Assembly (NCBI RefSeq): GCF_029433445.1
Contig: NZ_JAQTIC010000007.1
Span: 1-64,000 of the forward strand
Source of the DNA: Lactobacillus sp. ESL0701
GTDB lineage: Bacteria; Bacillota; Bacilli; Lactobacillales; Lactobacillaceae
DNA: 64,000 nucleotides
Direction: 5' to 3'
The number at the start of each line of letters is the position of its first letter. Within the stretch, counting starts at the first letter, position 1. The position numbers were made by a program, and so were the translations under genes. Positions 9,822 to 18,240 of the stretch are shown here, piece by piece. Below the pieces are notes generated by a model that made no database searches, was not told where the DNA came from, and saw only the letters and a list, made by a program, of their open reading frames with translations.

Positions 9822-10298
9822 ATGCCTGAAAAATCATATCCAATGACTGCTGAAGGAAAAGAAAAACTTGAAGCAGAACTTAAAAATTTAAAAGTTGTTA
9901 AGCGTCCAGAAGTAATTGAACGAATTAAGGTTGCCCGCTCATACGGTGACCTGTCCGAAAACTCCGAGTATGATGCTGCTAAGGATGAGCAGAGTCACCT
10001 TGAAGATCGGATTAGTGTCGTTGAAGAAATGCTGAAGTATGCGCACGTTGTTGATGCTGACGCCAGCAATCCTGACGAAGTAGCTGTTGGTAAGACAGTT
10101 ACTTATACTGAAGTCGGTGAGGATGATCCGGAAACCTACACAATTGTTGGTAGTGACGAATCTGATCCATTAAGTGGCAAGATTTCTAACGATTCACCAA
10201 TTGCCCAAGCCATTTTAGGTAAAAAGAAGGGTGAAACGGTAACTATTTCGACCCCCGGTGGCAAGTTTGAAGTTGTCATCAACAAGGTAGAGGAATAA
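9822..10298 (+). CDS. greA: Transcription elongation factor GreA
   Basis: GreA rescues backtracked RNA polymerase by stimulating cleavage of the nascent RNA 3' end. The 158-residue protein has the N-terminal antiparallel coiled coil with the conserved [18 protein letters not shown] tip, whose acidic residues coordinate the catalytic metal, and a C-terminal FKBP-like domain ([22 protein letters not shown]). AAGGAG lies 11 bases ahead of the ATG. It stands as a separate gene after pheT and ends at a bidirectional terminator. Confidence 0.96.
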   Translation: MPEKSYPMTAEGKEKLEAELKNLKVVKRPEVIERIKVARSYGDLSENSEYDAAKDEQSHLEDRISVVEEMLKYAHVVDADASNPDEVAVGKTVTYTEVGEDDPETYTIVGSDESDPLSGKISNDSPIAQAILGKKKGETVTISTPGGKFEVVINKVEE

Positions 10299-10306
10299 TT
10301 CAAATT

Positions 10307-10336
10307 AAAAAAGCAGTTCTAATGAACTGCTTTTTT
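10307..10336. terminator. Bidirectional terminator between greA and the BadF-type kinase gene
   Basis: AAAAAAGCAGTT and AACTGCTTTTTT flank a six-base loop. The A-run and T-run make it usable from both strands. Confidence 0.85.
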
Positions 10337-10348
10337 ATTATCGCTTGG

Positions 10349-11260
10349 TTAACTTGTAAAGTGGCGGTAGTCCTTGCTCTTATCAAAGACAACCCCACGG
10401 GCATTTTCACCGTTAGAGATTGAGAATTCTGCTTGCGGATACTTAGCATGAACTTTAGCTTCTAAAAAGCCCCGCAGCATTGAGTTATTGGCGAGAACCG
10501 AACCAGTCAATGCCACCTTCATTGGCTTAGGGTTGTCATAACGATCCATACCAATAATAATATCACGGGCAAGTAATTCGGCCTGCTCCTTAATAATCGC
10601 TGTCGCGTCCATATCACCTTGGTCGGCAAGTTTAGCGACTTCGATTGCCATTGAAGCAACTTCTGGATTAGTCATTTGATAAAACTTGGCGGTGCCGTCA
10701 ACAAGATTATCAACTGCAAAAATCTGGTTAAACATTGCGATTAAGGCGTTATCCTCGCGTTTATCCCAACTGAGTAAGGCGGCTTTTAAGGCAGATAGAG
10801 CAATTGCGTAACCAGACCCTTCATCACCTAGTAAGGAACCATAACCACCAGTAGTAATGATATGACCATTTTGCAGACCGTTGAAAACCGAACCAGTCCC
10901 TGCAATTACTAAACCGCCGTCAGCACCTTCAAGGCCATTATATAGCGCAAGGAGTGAGTCGGTAATTGCCCGCGTTGGCAAGTTGCCAACTTTACTAGAA
11001 ATTGCCGCAGCAACCTGCGGGGCATTACCGATAACGGATAATCCCGCGATGCCACACAAAATACGCTGGCAGTCGCCGTCAATTTGATTAAGCAATTGGT
11101 TAATTGCACCGCTGATATTAATAATTGCATGGTCGTAGTCAGTATTAACCTGTCCAGCACCAGCTTCAGCACGTTCAAGCTCTTGTCCGTGCATGTCGTA
11201 TGCAATTGCTGTGGTATGGGTTCCGCCAGCATCAACGCCAATTTGATAGATAAGTGTCAT
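10349..11260 (-). CDS. BadF/BadG-family ATPase, probable N-acetylglucosamine kinase
   Basis: This 303-residue ASKHA-fold sugar kinase has phosphate-1 motif GVDAGGTHTTAIAYD at the N-terminus, the GTGSVF phosphate-2 region near residue 125, and the glycine-rich GGYGSLLGDEGSGYAI sequence typical of the BadF/BadG/BcrA/BcrD family that includes GlcNAc kinases. I infer phosphorylation of GlcNAc or a related amino sugar recovered from cell-wall turnover. AAGGAGAG lies directly before the ATG. It is monocistronic and divergent from the PBP gene, and no sugar transporter or deacetylase sits beside it. Confidence 0.8.
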   Translation of the reverse strand: MTLIYQIGVDAGGTHTTAIAYDMHGQELERAEAGAGQVNTDYDHAIINISGAINQLLNQIDGDCQRILCGIAGLSVIGNAPQVAAAISSKVGNLPTRAITDSLLALYNGLEGADGGLVIAGTGSVFNGLQNGHIITTGGYGSLLGDEGSGYAIALSALKAALLSWDKREDNALIAMFNQIFAVDNLVDGTAKFYQMTNPEVASMAIEVAKLADQGDMDATAIIKEQAELLARDIIIGMDRYDNPKPMKVALTGSVLANNSMLRGFLEAKVHAKYPQAEFSISNGENARGVVFDKSKDYRHFTS

Positions 11261-11486
11261 AATATCTCTCCTTTTTTAGATTAGTTGATAATCTTAATTT
11301 TATTACAAACGCTAATAAGACAGAAGTGAATTATGAAATTATGTTAGCGGTAACTAAATTGTTGTAAATGGCTAAGAAACAATTTTTGACGTAATCTTTT
11401 AAAATTTTGCCAAAGCTGTGGTCAAGTGATAGAATTGGCGTCTGCTTTTTGTTAAAATAACTCTAGTTTAGAGAGGTTTGAATTAA

Positions 11487-13580
11487 GTGAAATATTCTAA
11501 AAAACATCGCGGAGCTGCTAATGCAAAAAGTCAATCGTCGACACCGCTCAGAATGAAAATTATTTTAGGAATTATCTTCGTTCTGTTTGCGACGCTGATT
11601 GGTCAACTAGCATATTTGCAGCTAGGTTATGGCTCACGCTTTAAGGCTGAAGTGCAGAAGTCTAATTCTGCCGTGGTATCAAGTCAGGTGCCGCGCGGCG
11701 TTATGTATGATAATAAAGGTCGCGTTTTGGTGGGTAATAAGGCGCAGAATGCCATTACTTATACCAAAAGTGCTTCAACTACATCTGACCAAGTATATTC
11801 GATTGCTAATGCTTTAAGTTATTACATTAGGCTTAATGATGAAAAACCAACCGAGCAGCAGGTAATTGATTATTATCTTGGCAATAAGGCTAATAGCACT
11901 AAGGAAACAGCTAAAGTACCTAAGTCGGTGCGCAATACCGAGGATGAAGAACTCATTAATAATGCAATCGATAATCAAGTGCGCAAGGAGCACATTAAGC
12001 TGACGCCCCGTGAAAAGACAGCGGCTTTAATTTATAACAAAATATCAGGTGCATATACCCTATCAACGATTTATATTAAAAATCAGGGCTTAACTGATAA
12101 GGAAATTGCTGAAGTGGGTGAACACTTGTCTAGCTTGCCAGGAGTCGGTATCGGGACTGATTGGCAGCGTTCATATCCTAATGGTTCGTCTATCAAGAGT
12201 ATTATTGGTTCGGTTTCAACTGAAAAAGCTGGTTTGCCAAGCGATAATTTACAATATTACTTGACCAATGGTTATTCACGTAATGACCGCGTTGGTACAT
12301 CGTACTTAGAAGAAGAATATGAGCCGCTTTTAAAGGGAACAAAGTCAACTAGCAAGGTCTGGACTAAGTCCGATGGCAATATTGAACAGACCAAGTCGGT
12401 TTATTCTGGTCAGGCTGGGGCTAGTTTGGTTCTAACTCTTGATGCGAAGTATCAAAAAGAGGTTCAGAATGCACTCAAGCAGACTTATGCTTCAGCTATT
12501 GCTTCAGGAGCAGCTCATTATTCTAATGGGGCTTATGCCGTGGCAATGAACCCGCAGACCGGTGCTTTATTGGCCGTTGCTGGGATTAACCGCGACCCGA
12601 ACAAGAATAAGACAGTTGATAATGCCTTAGGTGTCATTAACCAAACTTACGTTATGGGGTCAGTTGTTAAAGGGGCAATGGTCGGCGGCGGTCTAATTAA
12701 TAAGGTGATTACCCCAACTAACAATACTTTGCCTGATACCCCAATCTACTTGCCAGGCTCGCCAATTAAGAAGTCTGTTTATCCCGTTGGGACTTTTGGG
12801 GCTTTGGACGCGCCAACAGCTCTTGAAGTTTCAAGTAACATTTATATGATGCACTTAGCAATGAATTGGATTCATGCTAAATATGTGCCTAAGCAATTTA
12901 TCAGTATGCCTGATACTGCTTTTGACACACTACGGCGTAATTTTAATATGTTTGGCTTGGGACAAAAGACAGGCGTTGACTTGCCGGGTGAATCCGCTGG
13001 TATTCAGGGTAAATCATTTAATGCCCAAGGACAAATTCTGTCTGGGTCGGTTCTTGACCTGGCTTATGGTAACTATGACGCCTATACGCCAATTCAATTA
13101 GCGCAATATGTGTCCACGATTGCTAATGGCGGATATCGTTTGCAGCCATACGTTGTGCAGTCAGTTGGTCACACGGCTACTAATGGTAAGAAAGTTTACA
13201 TTGACTATAACAAAAAGCCTAATGTGCAATTACGGATTCCGTGGACTAGCGATGAGCTAGATGTTATCCATCAAGGATTCTGGCGCGTTGTTCATGGGAC
13301 TAATTCATGGGGAACGGCTCATAAGTTAAAGGATGTTAAGCCGTCAATTTCGGGTAAATCTGGAACGGCCCAAACATTCTACTATGATCCTGATCATCCA
13401 AACCAGAAGAATCCGCCAGAGTTGATTAATGCGACCTTCGTTGGTTATGCGCCATCGAATAATCCTAAGTTAGCAGTGGCGGTTGTTTTCCCAGGGTTAG
13501 ATCCTGATTTGGAAGGTTCATATACCTTGCAAATGGCTAAGGCAATGGTCCAAGATTACTTTAAATTGCATAAAAATTAG
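11487..13580 (+). CDS. Class B penicillin-binding protein (elongasome type)
   Basis: This is a monofunctional transpeptidase that cross-links peptidoglycan. After a short basic cytoplasmic tail and one transmembrane helix (IILGIIFVLFATLIGQLAYL), it has a dimerisation/pedestal domain (RGVMYDNKGRVLVGN) and the transpeptidase domain. The active-site motifs are SVVK (Ser near 392), SSN in EVSSNIYM, and KSGT near 624. There are no PASTA repeats, so it resembles the elongation PBP2b/PbpA group and not division PBP2x. Translation starts at GTG 11487, preceded by GAGAGG. The order PBP, rpmG, 5-FCL, rhomboid, yqgQ matches the pbpA-rpmGA-yqgN-gluP-yqgQ region of Bacillus subtilis. Confidence 0.93.
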   Translation: MKYSKKHRGAANAKSQSSTPLRMKIILGIIFVLFATLIGQLAYLQLGYGSRFKAEVQKSNSAVVSSQVPRGVMYDNKGRVLVGNKAQNAITYTKSASTTSDQVYSIANALSYYIRLNDEKPTEQQVIDYYLGNKANSTKETAKVPKSVRNTEDEELINNAIDNQVRKEHIKLTPREKTAALIYNKISGAYTLSTIYIKNQGLTDKEIAEVGEHLSSLPGVGIGTDWQRSYPNGSSIKSIIGSVSTEKAGLPSDNLQYYLTNGYSRNDRVGTSYLEEEYEPLLKGTKSTSKVWTKSDGNIEQTKSVYSGQAGASLVLTLDAKYQKEVQNALKQTYASAIASGAAHYSNGAYAVAMNPQTGALLAVAGINRDPNKNKTVDNALGVINQTYVMGSVVKGAMVGGGLINKVITPTNNTLPDTPIYLPGSPIKKSVYPVGTFGALDAPTALEVSSNIYMMHLAMNWIHAKYVPKQFISMPDTAFDTLRRNFNMFGLGQKTGVDLPGESAGIQGKSFNAQGQILSGSVLDLAYGNYDAYTPIQLAQYVSTIANGGYRLQPYVVQSVGHTATNGKKVYIDYNKKPNVQLRIPWTSDELDVIHQGFWRVVHGTNSWGTAHKLKDVKPSISGKSGTAQTFYYDPDHPNQKNPPELINATFVGYAPSNNPKLAVAVVFPGLDPDLEGSYTLQMAKAMVQDYFKLHKN

Positions 13581-13664
13581 AAATTTGAGGATAACTCTGG
13601 TAAAACTTTCTAAAAAATGCTATCATAATTCAGTCAGAATAATAAATTGTAGGTGGTGAAAGAA

Positions 13665-13814
13665 ATGGCAGATAACATCATTTTGGAATGCACCGAATGT
13701 GGCGACAGAAGTTACTTATCTAAGAAAAACAAGCGTAAGCATCCGGAACGTTTAAGTTTGAAGAAGTATTGCCCTGTTGAAAGACACGCAACTCTTCATC
13801 GTGAAACTAAGTAA
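13665..13814 (+). CDS. rpmG: 50S ribosomal protein L33
   Basis: This 49-residue protein of the large subunit is below usual ORF cut-offs. It matches L33 throughout ([24 protein letters not shown], ending HRETK). The N-terminal CTEC knuckle is intact, but the second knuckle reads CPVERH where zinc-binding L33 has CPRCNRH. The zinc ribbon is therefore incomplete. The AGGTGG site at 13651-13656 precedes the ATG. Position between the PBP and 5-FCL genes is conserved in Firmicutes. Confidence 0.95.
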   Translation: MADNIILECTECGDRSYLSKKNKRKHPERLSLKKYCPVERHATLHRETK

Positions 13815-13822
13815 TAAACCAA

Positions 13823-13855
13823 TATGGCAGGGGCATTTTGTTCCTGCTATTTTTT
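13823..13855 (+). terminator. Terminator after rpmG
   Basis: ATGGCAGG pairs with CCTGCTAT (one G-T pair) across an 11-base loop, followed by a T-run. It lies just before the 5-FCL start, so it may only partly terminate. Confidence 0.6.
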
Positions 13856-13871
13856 GTAGTGAAAGAAATCG

Positions 13872-14438
13872 ATGAATAAAAAAGATTTACGGCAAAAACA
13901 AATTAGTCGATTACAAGATTTTGCAAAAACTGAACAAAAAGAGCTCGAGGATCAGCAACTGTTAGACAAAATATTGTCTTGGGATGAACTCAAAAATAGT
14001 CAAACAGTTGGCGTAACTTCTTCGCTTGCTTATGAGGTTGATACTTCACGGTTAATTGCTTTATTATGGGATCAAGGCAAGGATGTTTATTTAGCTAAGG
14101 CCTATAACAATTCAGAACATTCACAAGATTTTCTGTATTATAGTTATATGACTAAGTTGACGACTTCTAAGTTTGGTGTTGTAGAAGTTGATGATCCAGA
14201 TGCGAAAGTTAATAATGACTTGGACTTAATTATTGTACCGGGACTTGCTTTTGCAAAAGATACACACCAGCGGCTTGGCTTTGGCGGCGGTTACTATGAT
14301 CGCTTTTTAGTTAAACATCAGCAGACTAAGACGGTTGCTCTAGTAAATTCACAGATGATTTTTAATAAGACTGCATGGGACGTTGAACAAACAGATGTAC
14401 CAATGCAAACGATTATTACGCCCGATGCAGTTTTGTAA
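13872..14438 (+). CDS. 5-formyltetrahydrofolate cyclo-ligase
   Basis: The enzyme converts 5-formyl-THF to 5,10-methenyl-THF with ATP, recycling a folate storage form. The 188-residue protein carries the family signature PGLAFAKDTHQRLGFGGGYYDRFL near residue 118 and ends with the conserved DVPMQTIITPDAVL. The N-terminal basic segment (KKDLRQKQISRLQDF) matches the ATP-binding helix region of YqgN/MTHFS. The rhomboid gene follows 15 bases downstream and YqgQ overlaps that, suggesting one operon. Confidence 0.93.
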   Translation: MNKKDLRQKQISRLQDFAKTEQKELEDQQLLDKILSWDELKNSQTVGVTSSLAYEVDTSRLIALLWDQGKDVYLAKAYNNSEHSQDFLYYSYMTKLTTSKFGVVEVDDPDAKVNNDLDLIIVPGLAFAKDTHQRLGFGGGYYDRFLVKHQQTKTVALVNSQMIFNKTAWDVEQTDVPMQTIITPDAVL

Positions 14439-14453
14439 GTTAGCGAGGCTATA

Positions 14454-15170
14454 ATGCAAAAACAAAGTTTTAAAGATAGTTACATGACATGGACCATTTT
14501 AATTGTTTTGTTTGTGGTCTTTTTAATGGAAACCGCTCTGGGTGGTTCACAAAATTCCGCAACTCTTGTTATGATGGGCGGTATGGTAAAGAGCCTAGTT
14601 CTTGTTTACGGACAATGGTGGCGGTTATTTACAGCACAATTTTTACATATTGGTATTATGCATTTAATTACTAATGCAGTAATGGTTTATTATTTGGGAA
14701 TTTATTTAGAACAAATTTTAGGACACTGGCGTTTTTTAGCAATATATTTGGCATCAGGAGTTGGTGGCAGTTTGCTTAGTTTGGCTTGGAGCAACTATTC
14801 AGTTAGTGTTGGAGCCTCGACAGCCCTGTTCGGTTTAATGGGAGCAATGGCAGCGGTTAGTGTCCGAAATCGTGATAATTCCGCAATTGTCTACTTAGGC
14901 AAGCAGGCATTTTGGTTAGCAGTAATCAATATTATATTTGATATGTTTTCAAATTCTAATGTACTGTTTGGTATTGGCAATGGTTCAAAAATTGATATTG
15001 CCGGACATCTAGGCGGCTTAATTACGGGTTTATTGTTAGCTATTATTTTAGGTAATAAGCAATTTCGTGAATATTCAAATAAAATCCGTGTTATTGCAGT
15101 CTGTTGCCTGGTGATTTATTTCGTTTATGCGGTTCATACCAGCATAGGATTAATTGGCGTAGGTTTCTAA
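14454..15170 (+). CDS. Rhomboid-family intramembrane serine protease
   Basis: This polytopic membrane protease cleaves transmembrane substrates. The 238-residue protein shows six or seven hydrophobic segments with the rhomboid fingerprints: HLITNA in an early helix, the catalytic Ser in VGASTALFGLMGA, and the catalytic His in AGHLGGLITGLL. It corresponds to GluP/YqgP of Bacillus but lacks that protein's long cytosolic N-terminus and C-terminal TPR domain. The stop codon overlaps the ATG of yqgQ. Confidence 0.92.
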   Translation: MQKQSFKDSYMTWTILIVLFVVFLMETALGGSQNSATLVMMGGMVKSLVLVYGQWWRLFTAQFLHIGIMHLITNAVMVYYLGIYLEQILGHWRFLAIYLASGVGGSLLSLAWSNYSVSVGASTALFGLMGAMAAVSVRNRDNSAIVYLGKQAFWLAVINIIFDMFSNSNVLFGIGNGSKIDIAGHLGGLITGLLLAIILGNKQFREYSNKIRVIAVCCLVIYFVYAVHTSIGLIGVGF

Positions 15171-15388
15171 TGAAGAACTTATATGATGTTCAGCAGCTCC
15201 TTGAAAAATATGGTGTCCTCGTGCACGTTGGCAAACGCATCTGGGACATTGAGCTGATGGCGCTTGAACTTGACAATATTAATCACTCACGCTTAATCGA
15301 CAAGCATGATTACCTAATTGCGAAGATGATTTTGCGGCGTGAGCATGAGCACGAGGAACGCAAAGAGAAAGAAAAGCATAGAAGCTAG
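15170..15388 (+). CDS. yqgQ: YqgQ-family small conserved protein
   Basis: This 72-residue soluble protein begins MKNLYDVQQLLEKYG. It matches the YqgQ (DUF910) family, a small helical protein of unknown biochemical role found next to rhomboid and glucokinase genes in Firmicutes. I start it at ATG 15170, which overlaps the rhomboid stop (TAATG); upstream in-frame starts lie inside the rhomboid gene. The tail is highly charged (EHEHEERKEKEKHRS). Confidence 0.88.
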   Translation: MKNLYDVQQLLEKYGVLVHVGKRIWDIELMALELDNINHSRLIDKHDYLIAKMILRREHEHEERKEKEKHRS

Positions 15389-15443
15389 GATAATTTAGTA
15401 GTAAAATTATTCTTATAAGTTTATTTAGAAAAGAGTTTAATCA

Positions 15444-15848
15444 ATGTCAACTTTTTTAATTATTTTGGATGTTGTCTTAGTAGTTGTCATTCTGGCTTTT
15501 GTTGCAGTTTGGCTATGGAATAAGTTCCAGACTAAGCGTCTTGGCAGAGGCGACTTAACCAATGAGGAATTTAATAAGGGAATGAGAAAGGCGCAAATCG
15601 TTGATTTACGTGAAAAGGCTCCATTTAAGAGAAAGCATATTGATGGTGCACGCAACTTGCCTTATACAACACTTAAATACCAATATAGCGAACTTAGAGC
15701 CGATTTGCCGGTTTATTTATACTCTGATTCATTAACCGTAACTTTACGGGCTGCCAGATTTTTGCAAAAGAAGAAATTTTCTTCAATTAAATGGTTGAAA
15801 AATGGTTTTGATGAGTGGAACGGTCGCACAAAAACATCTAAATATTAA
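15444..15848 (+). CDS. Membrane-anchored rhodanese-like protein lacking the catalytic cysteine
   Basis: The 134-residue protein has an N-terminal transmembrane helix (residues ~4-26) followed by a rhodanese-like domain (QIVDLREKAPFKRKHIDGARNLPY, then the C-terminal GFDEWNG). It resembles YqhL-type proteins. In active rhodaneses the loop after VYLY begins with Cys; here it reads YSDSLTVT, and the protein contains no Cys at all. Sulfurtransferase activity is therefore unlikely, and a binding or scaffolding role is more plausible. A terminator follows directly. Confidence 0.82.
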   Translation: MSTFLIILDVVLVVVILAFVAVWLWNKFQTKRLGRGDLTNEEFNKGMRKAQIVDLREKAPFKRKHIDGARNLPYTTLKYQYSELRADLPVYLYSDSLTVTLRAARFLQKKKFSSIKWLKNGFDEWNGRTKTSKY

Positions 15849-15855
15849 TTAGAAG

Positions 15856-15890
15856 AACATGTTTCGGGCACTCGCGCAAACATGTTTTTT
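15856..15890 (+). terminator. Terminator between the rhodanese-like gene and miaA
   Basis: AACATGTTT and AAACATGTT flank a GC-containing loop and are followed by six Ts. It covers an in-frame ATG at 15859, which argues against starting miaA there. Confidence 0.75.
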
Positions 15891-15918
15891 GCTTTTATTA
15901 GGAAAAAGGATATTCGAG

Positions 15919-16839
15919 ATGCAAAAAGTACTAGCAATTGTAGGGCCGACAGCGATTGGCAAGACCAGTTTGGCTATCAAATTAGCGCAGCAGCTGAATG
16001 GTGAAATTGTTTCTGGCGATTCAATGCAGGTGTATCAGGAAGTAGCAATTGGTACGGCGAAGGCAACACCTGAAGAACAAGCTCAGGTTAAGCATTATTT
16101 GGTTGACAGCCAATCAGTATTTGAACCATATTCGGTTAAGGATTTTACTGAGCAGGCTCAATCGGCAATTAAGACAATTGCGACTGCTGGTAAATTGCCA
16201 ATATTAGTCGGCGGTACTGGCTTTTATGTTAATGCCCTGCTTAATCAAATGCAGCTGGGGGAAAAGGATGAACACGAAACGGCAATTGCTGCTAAGTGGC
16301 AAGAATTTTTAGATGAGCAGGGACCAGAAGCTTTGTGGCAAGAATTAAATAAGCGTGATCCTGCTGCCGCCAGCAAAATCCCCGTGGCTAACTCTCGGCG
16401 CAGTTTACGGGCATTGACCGTAATTGAGCGAACAGGGCAGAAATTTTCGCAGCAGCAAACAGAAATTAAGCCGCGCTATGATTATTTAATTATTGGCTTA
16501 AATTCTGAACGGCAGGAAATTTACCGGCGGATTAATTTGCGAGTTGACCAAATGATGACTCAAGGAATGCTGCAGGAAGCTGAATTTATTTACCAAAATC
16601 GCGACCGGGAATACCAAATCTTGCAGGCAATTGGCTATAAAGAATTTTTCCCGTATTTAAAAAAGGAAAAAAGCCTAGCAGATTGTGTAGATCAGCTAAA
16701 GACCAGTTCAAGGCGATATGCTAAACGGCAATTGACATATTTCAGGCACCAACTGCCTTGTCACTGGTTTGACCCGTTAAAAGATCAAAATTGTATTACA
16801 AAAATAGAAGAGAAAGTTGAGGAATGGCTCCATGAATAA
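15919..16839 (+). CDS. miaA: tRNA dimethylallyltransferase
   Basis: MiaA adds an isopentenyl group to A37 of tRNAs reading UNN codons. The 306-residue protein has the P-loop GPTAIGKTSLA at its start, then SGDSMQVY, GTAKAT, and the LVGGTGFYVNAL motif. The ATG at 15919 is preceded by AAAAGGA; an upstream in-frame ATG would add 20 non-conserved residues and lies in a terminator. The end overlaps the start of ynbB by eight bases, so the two are translationally coupled. Confidence 0.95.
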   Translation: MQKVLAIVGPTAIGKTSLAIKLAQQLNGEIVSGDSMQVYQEVAIGTAKATPEEQAQVKHYLVDSQSVFEPYSVKDFTEQAQSAIKTIATAGKLPILVGGTGFYVNALLNQMQLGEKDEHETAIAAKWQEFLDEQGPEALWQELNKRDPAAASKIPVANSRRSLRALTVIERTGQKFSQQQTEIKPRYDYLIIGLNSERQEIYRRINLRVDQMMTQGMLQEAEFIYQNRDREYQILQAIGYKEFFPYLKKEKSLADCVDQLKTSSRRYAKRQLTYFRHQLPCHWFDPLKDQNCITKIEEKVEEWLHE

Positions 16840-18085
16840 TTGGCCAGAAGAATTACAACAAATCGTTAAGGAAGTTGATGCACAAATCGCACCACAGCTT
16901 GCTAAGATTGACGACAATATTTTGTATAATCAGAACAAAGTTTTGCAGGCTTTTAAGGATAAAGCAGTTGCAGAAGCTGATTTGCAGGGAACCACTGGTT
17001 ATGGTTCAGATGATACTGGACGTGATAAGTTAGACCGGATTTATGCGCAGATTTTTCATACCGAGGATGCTCTTGTCCGCTCACAATTTGTATCGGGTAC
17101 GCATACGATTGCCACGGCAATGGCTGGGAATTTGCTGCCGGGAGATGAATTAACTTACTTAACAGGGATGCCGTATGACACGCTGCAGCAAGTAATTGGC
17201 GTTGCTGGTGATGGTCGCGGCAGTTTGCAAGCATACGGCGTCAAATTCTCGCATGTTGAGTTGAAAGATGGTGAAGTTGATTATGATGCTGCGCGCAAAT
17301 TGCTAGGTGAGCATCAACCGAAGATGGTTGTTATTCAACGTTCACGAGGTTATAATACCCGCCAGAGTTTTACTGTCGCCAAAATTAAGCCGATGATTGC
17401 AATGATTCGTGAAGTTAGCCCTAAGAGTATCATTATGATTGACAATTGCTACGGTGAATTTTCCGAAAAGCATGAACCAACTGAGTATGGCGCTGACTTA
17501 ATGGCTGGCTCATTAATTAAAAATGCCGGCGGCGGCTTAGCCAAAATTGGTGGTTACGTTGTCGGCAAGCACGAACTGATTGAAAATACCGCGGCACGTT
17601 TGACTGCTGGCGGCATTGGTCGTGAGGAAGGTGCCAGTTTAAATAACAATCTCGATTACTTCCAAGGTTTGTTCATTGCCCCGAATACAACCGGTAATGC
17701 AATTAAGGGTGCTATTTATTCGGCCGCAATTTTGGAACGAATGGGTGAAGAAGTAACACCTAAGTGGAATGAAGATCGGACTGACTTGATTCAAACGGTG
17801 ATTTTCCATGATCAGGACAAAATGGTTCGGTTTGCTAAAGTTTTGCAAGAGAACTCACCGGTTAATTCCTTTGTCGATCCAATTCCAAGTAATGACACAG
17901 GTTATGAGGATAAGGTTATCATGGCTGACGGCTCCTTTGTCGAAGGTGCAAGTATTGAATTTTCTGGTGATGGTCCAATTCGCCCGCCGTACGCAATTTA
18001 CATGCAAGGTGGATTAACTTATGCGCATGTGAAGATTGCCATCACGAATGCAGTAAATGAATTATTTTTTGCAAGTAATTCTTGA
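16832..18085 (+). CDS. ynbB: YnbB-type PLP-dependent protein (methionine gamma-lyase / aluminium-resistance family)
   Basis: This 417-residue fold-type I pyridoxal-phosphate protein is related to cystathionine gamma-synthase and methionine gamma-lyase enzymes, and is often labelled aluminium resistance protein. The probable PLP-binding Lys lies in GSLIKNAGGGLAKIGG, with the Asp-containing IIMIDNCYGEF segment upstream. True substrate is unknown. It starts at ATG 16832 inside the end of miaA. In other Firmicutes miaA-ynbB is followed by glnR-glnA. Here glnA follows directly and no glnR is present. Confidence 0.88.
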   Translation: MNNWPEELQQIVKEVDAQIAPQLAKIDDNILYNQNKVLQAFKDKAVAEADLQGTTGYGSDDTGRDKLDRIYAQIFHTEDALVRSQFVSGTHTIATAMAGNLLPGDELTYLTGMPYDTLQQVIGVAGDGRGSLQAYGVKFSHVELKDGEVDYDAARKLLGEHQPKMVVIQRSRGYNTRQSFTVAKIKPMIAMIREVSPKSIIMIDNCYGEFSEKHEPTEYGADLMAGSLIKNAGGGLAKIGGYVVGKHELIENTAARLTAGGIGREEGASLNNNLDYFQGLFIAPNTTGNAIKGAIYSAAILERMGEEVTPKWNEDRTDLIQTVIFHDQDKMVRFAKVLQENSPVNSFVDPIPSNDTGYEDKVIMADGSFVEGASIEFSGDGPIRPPYAIYMQGGLTYAHVKIAITNAVNELFFASNS

Positions 18086-18130
18086 ATTAATTAAAAAACG
18101 GTAAAGGTTGGAAAAACATACTAGACCACT

Positions 18131-18159
18131 TTGACTTTTGGACTAGGGTTTGTTATTGT
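18131..18159 (+). promoter_or_regulatory. Probable glnA promoter
   Basis: TTGACT and TATTGT are spaced 17 bases apart, about 80 bases upstream of glnA. I see no clear TGTNA-N7-TNACA GlnR operator in the 155-base intergenic region. Confidence 0.55.
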
Positions 18160-18240
18160 ATTAAACAGGTTTTATGCAGAACAAGGAAGTTTTGATAGGA
18201 CCAGACCAATTACTGTATGATTTTTTATTAGGTGAAAAAA

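Noticed and set aside
10909-11284. Alternative-frame ORFs within the BadF-type kinase gene
   Set aside because: They are shadows of the kinase frame, with no family similarity or ribosome site.
15389-15443. AT-rich hairpin between yqgQ and the rhodanese-like gene as a terminator
   Set aside because: The stem is entirely A/T with no following T-run on the plus strand.
15859-15918. Upstream ATG for miaA (extra 20 residues)
   Set aside because: The ATG lies in the stem of an intrinsic terminator and the added residues precede the family's conserved start; AAAAGGA supports ATG 15919.
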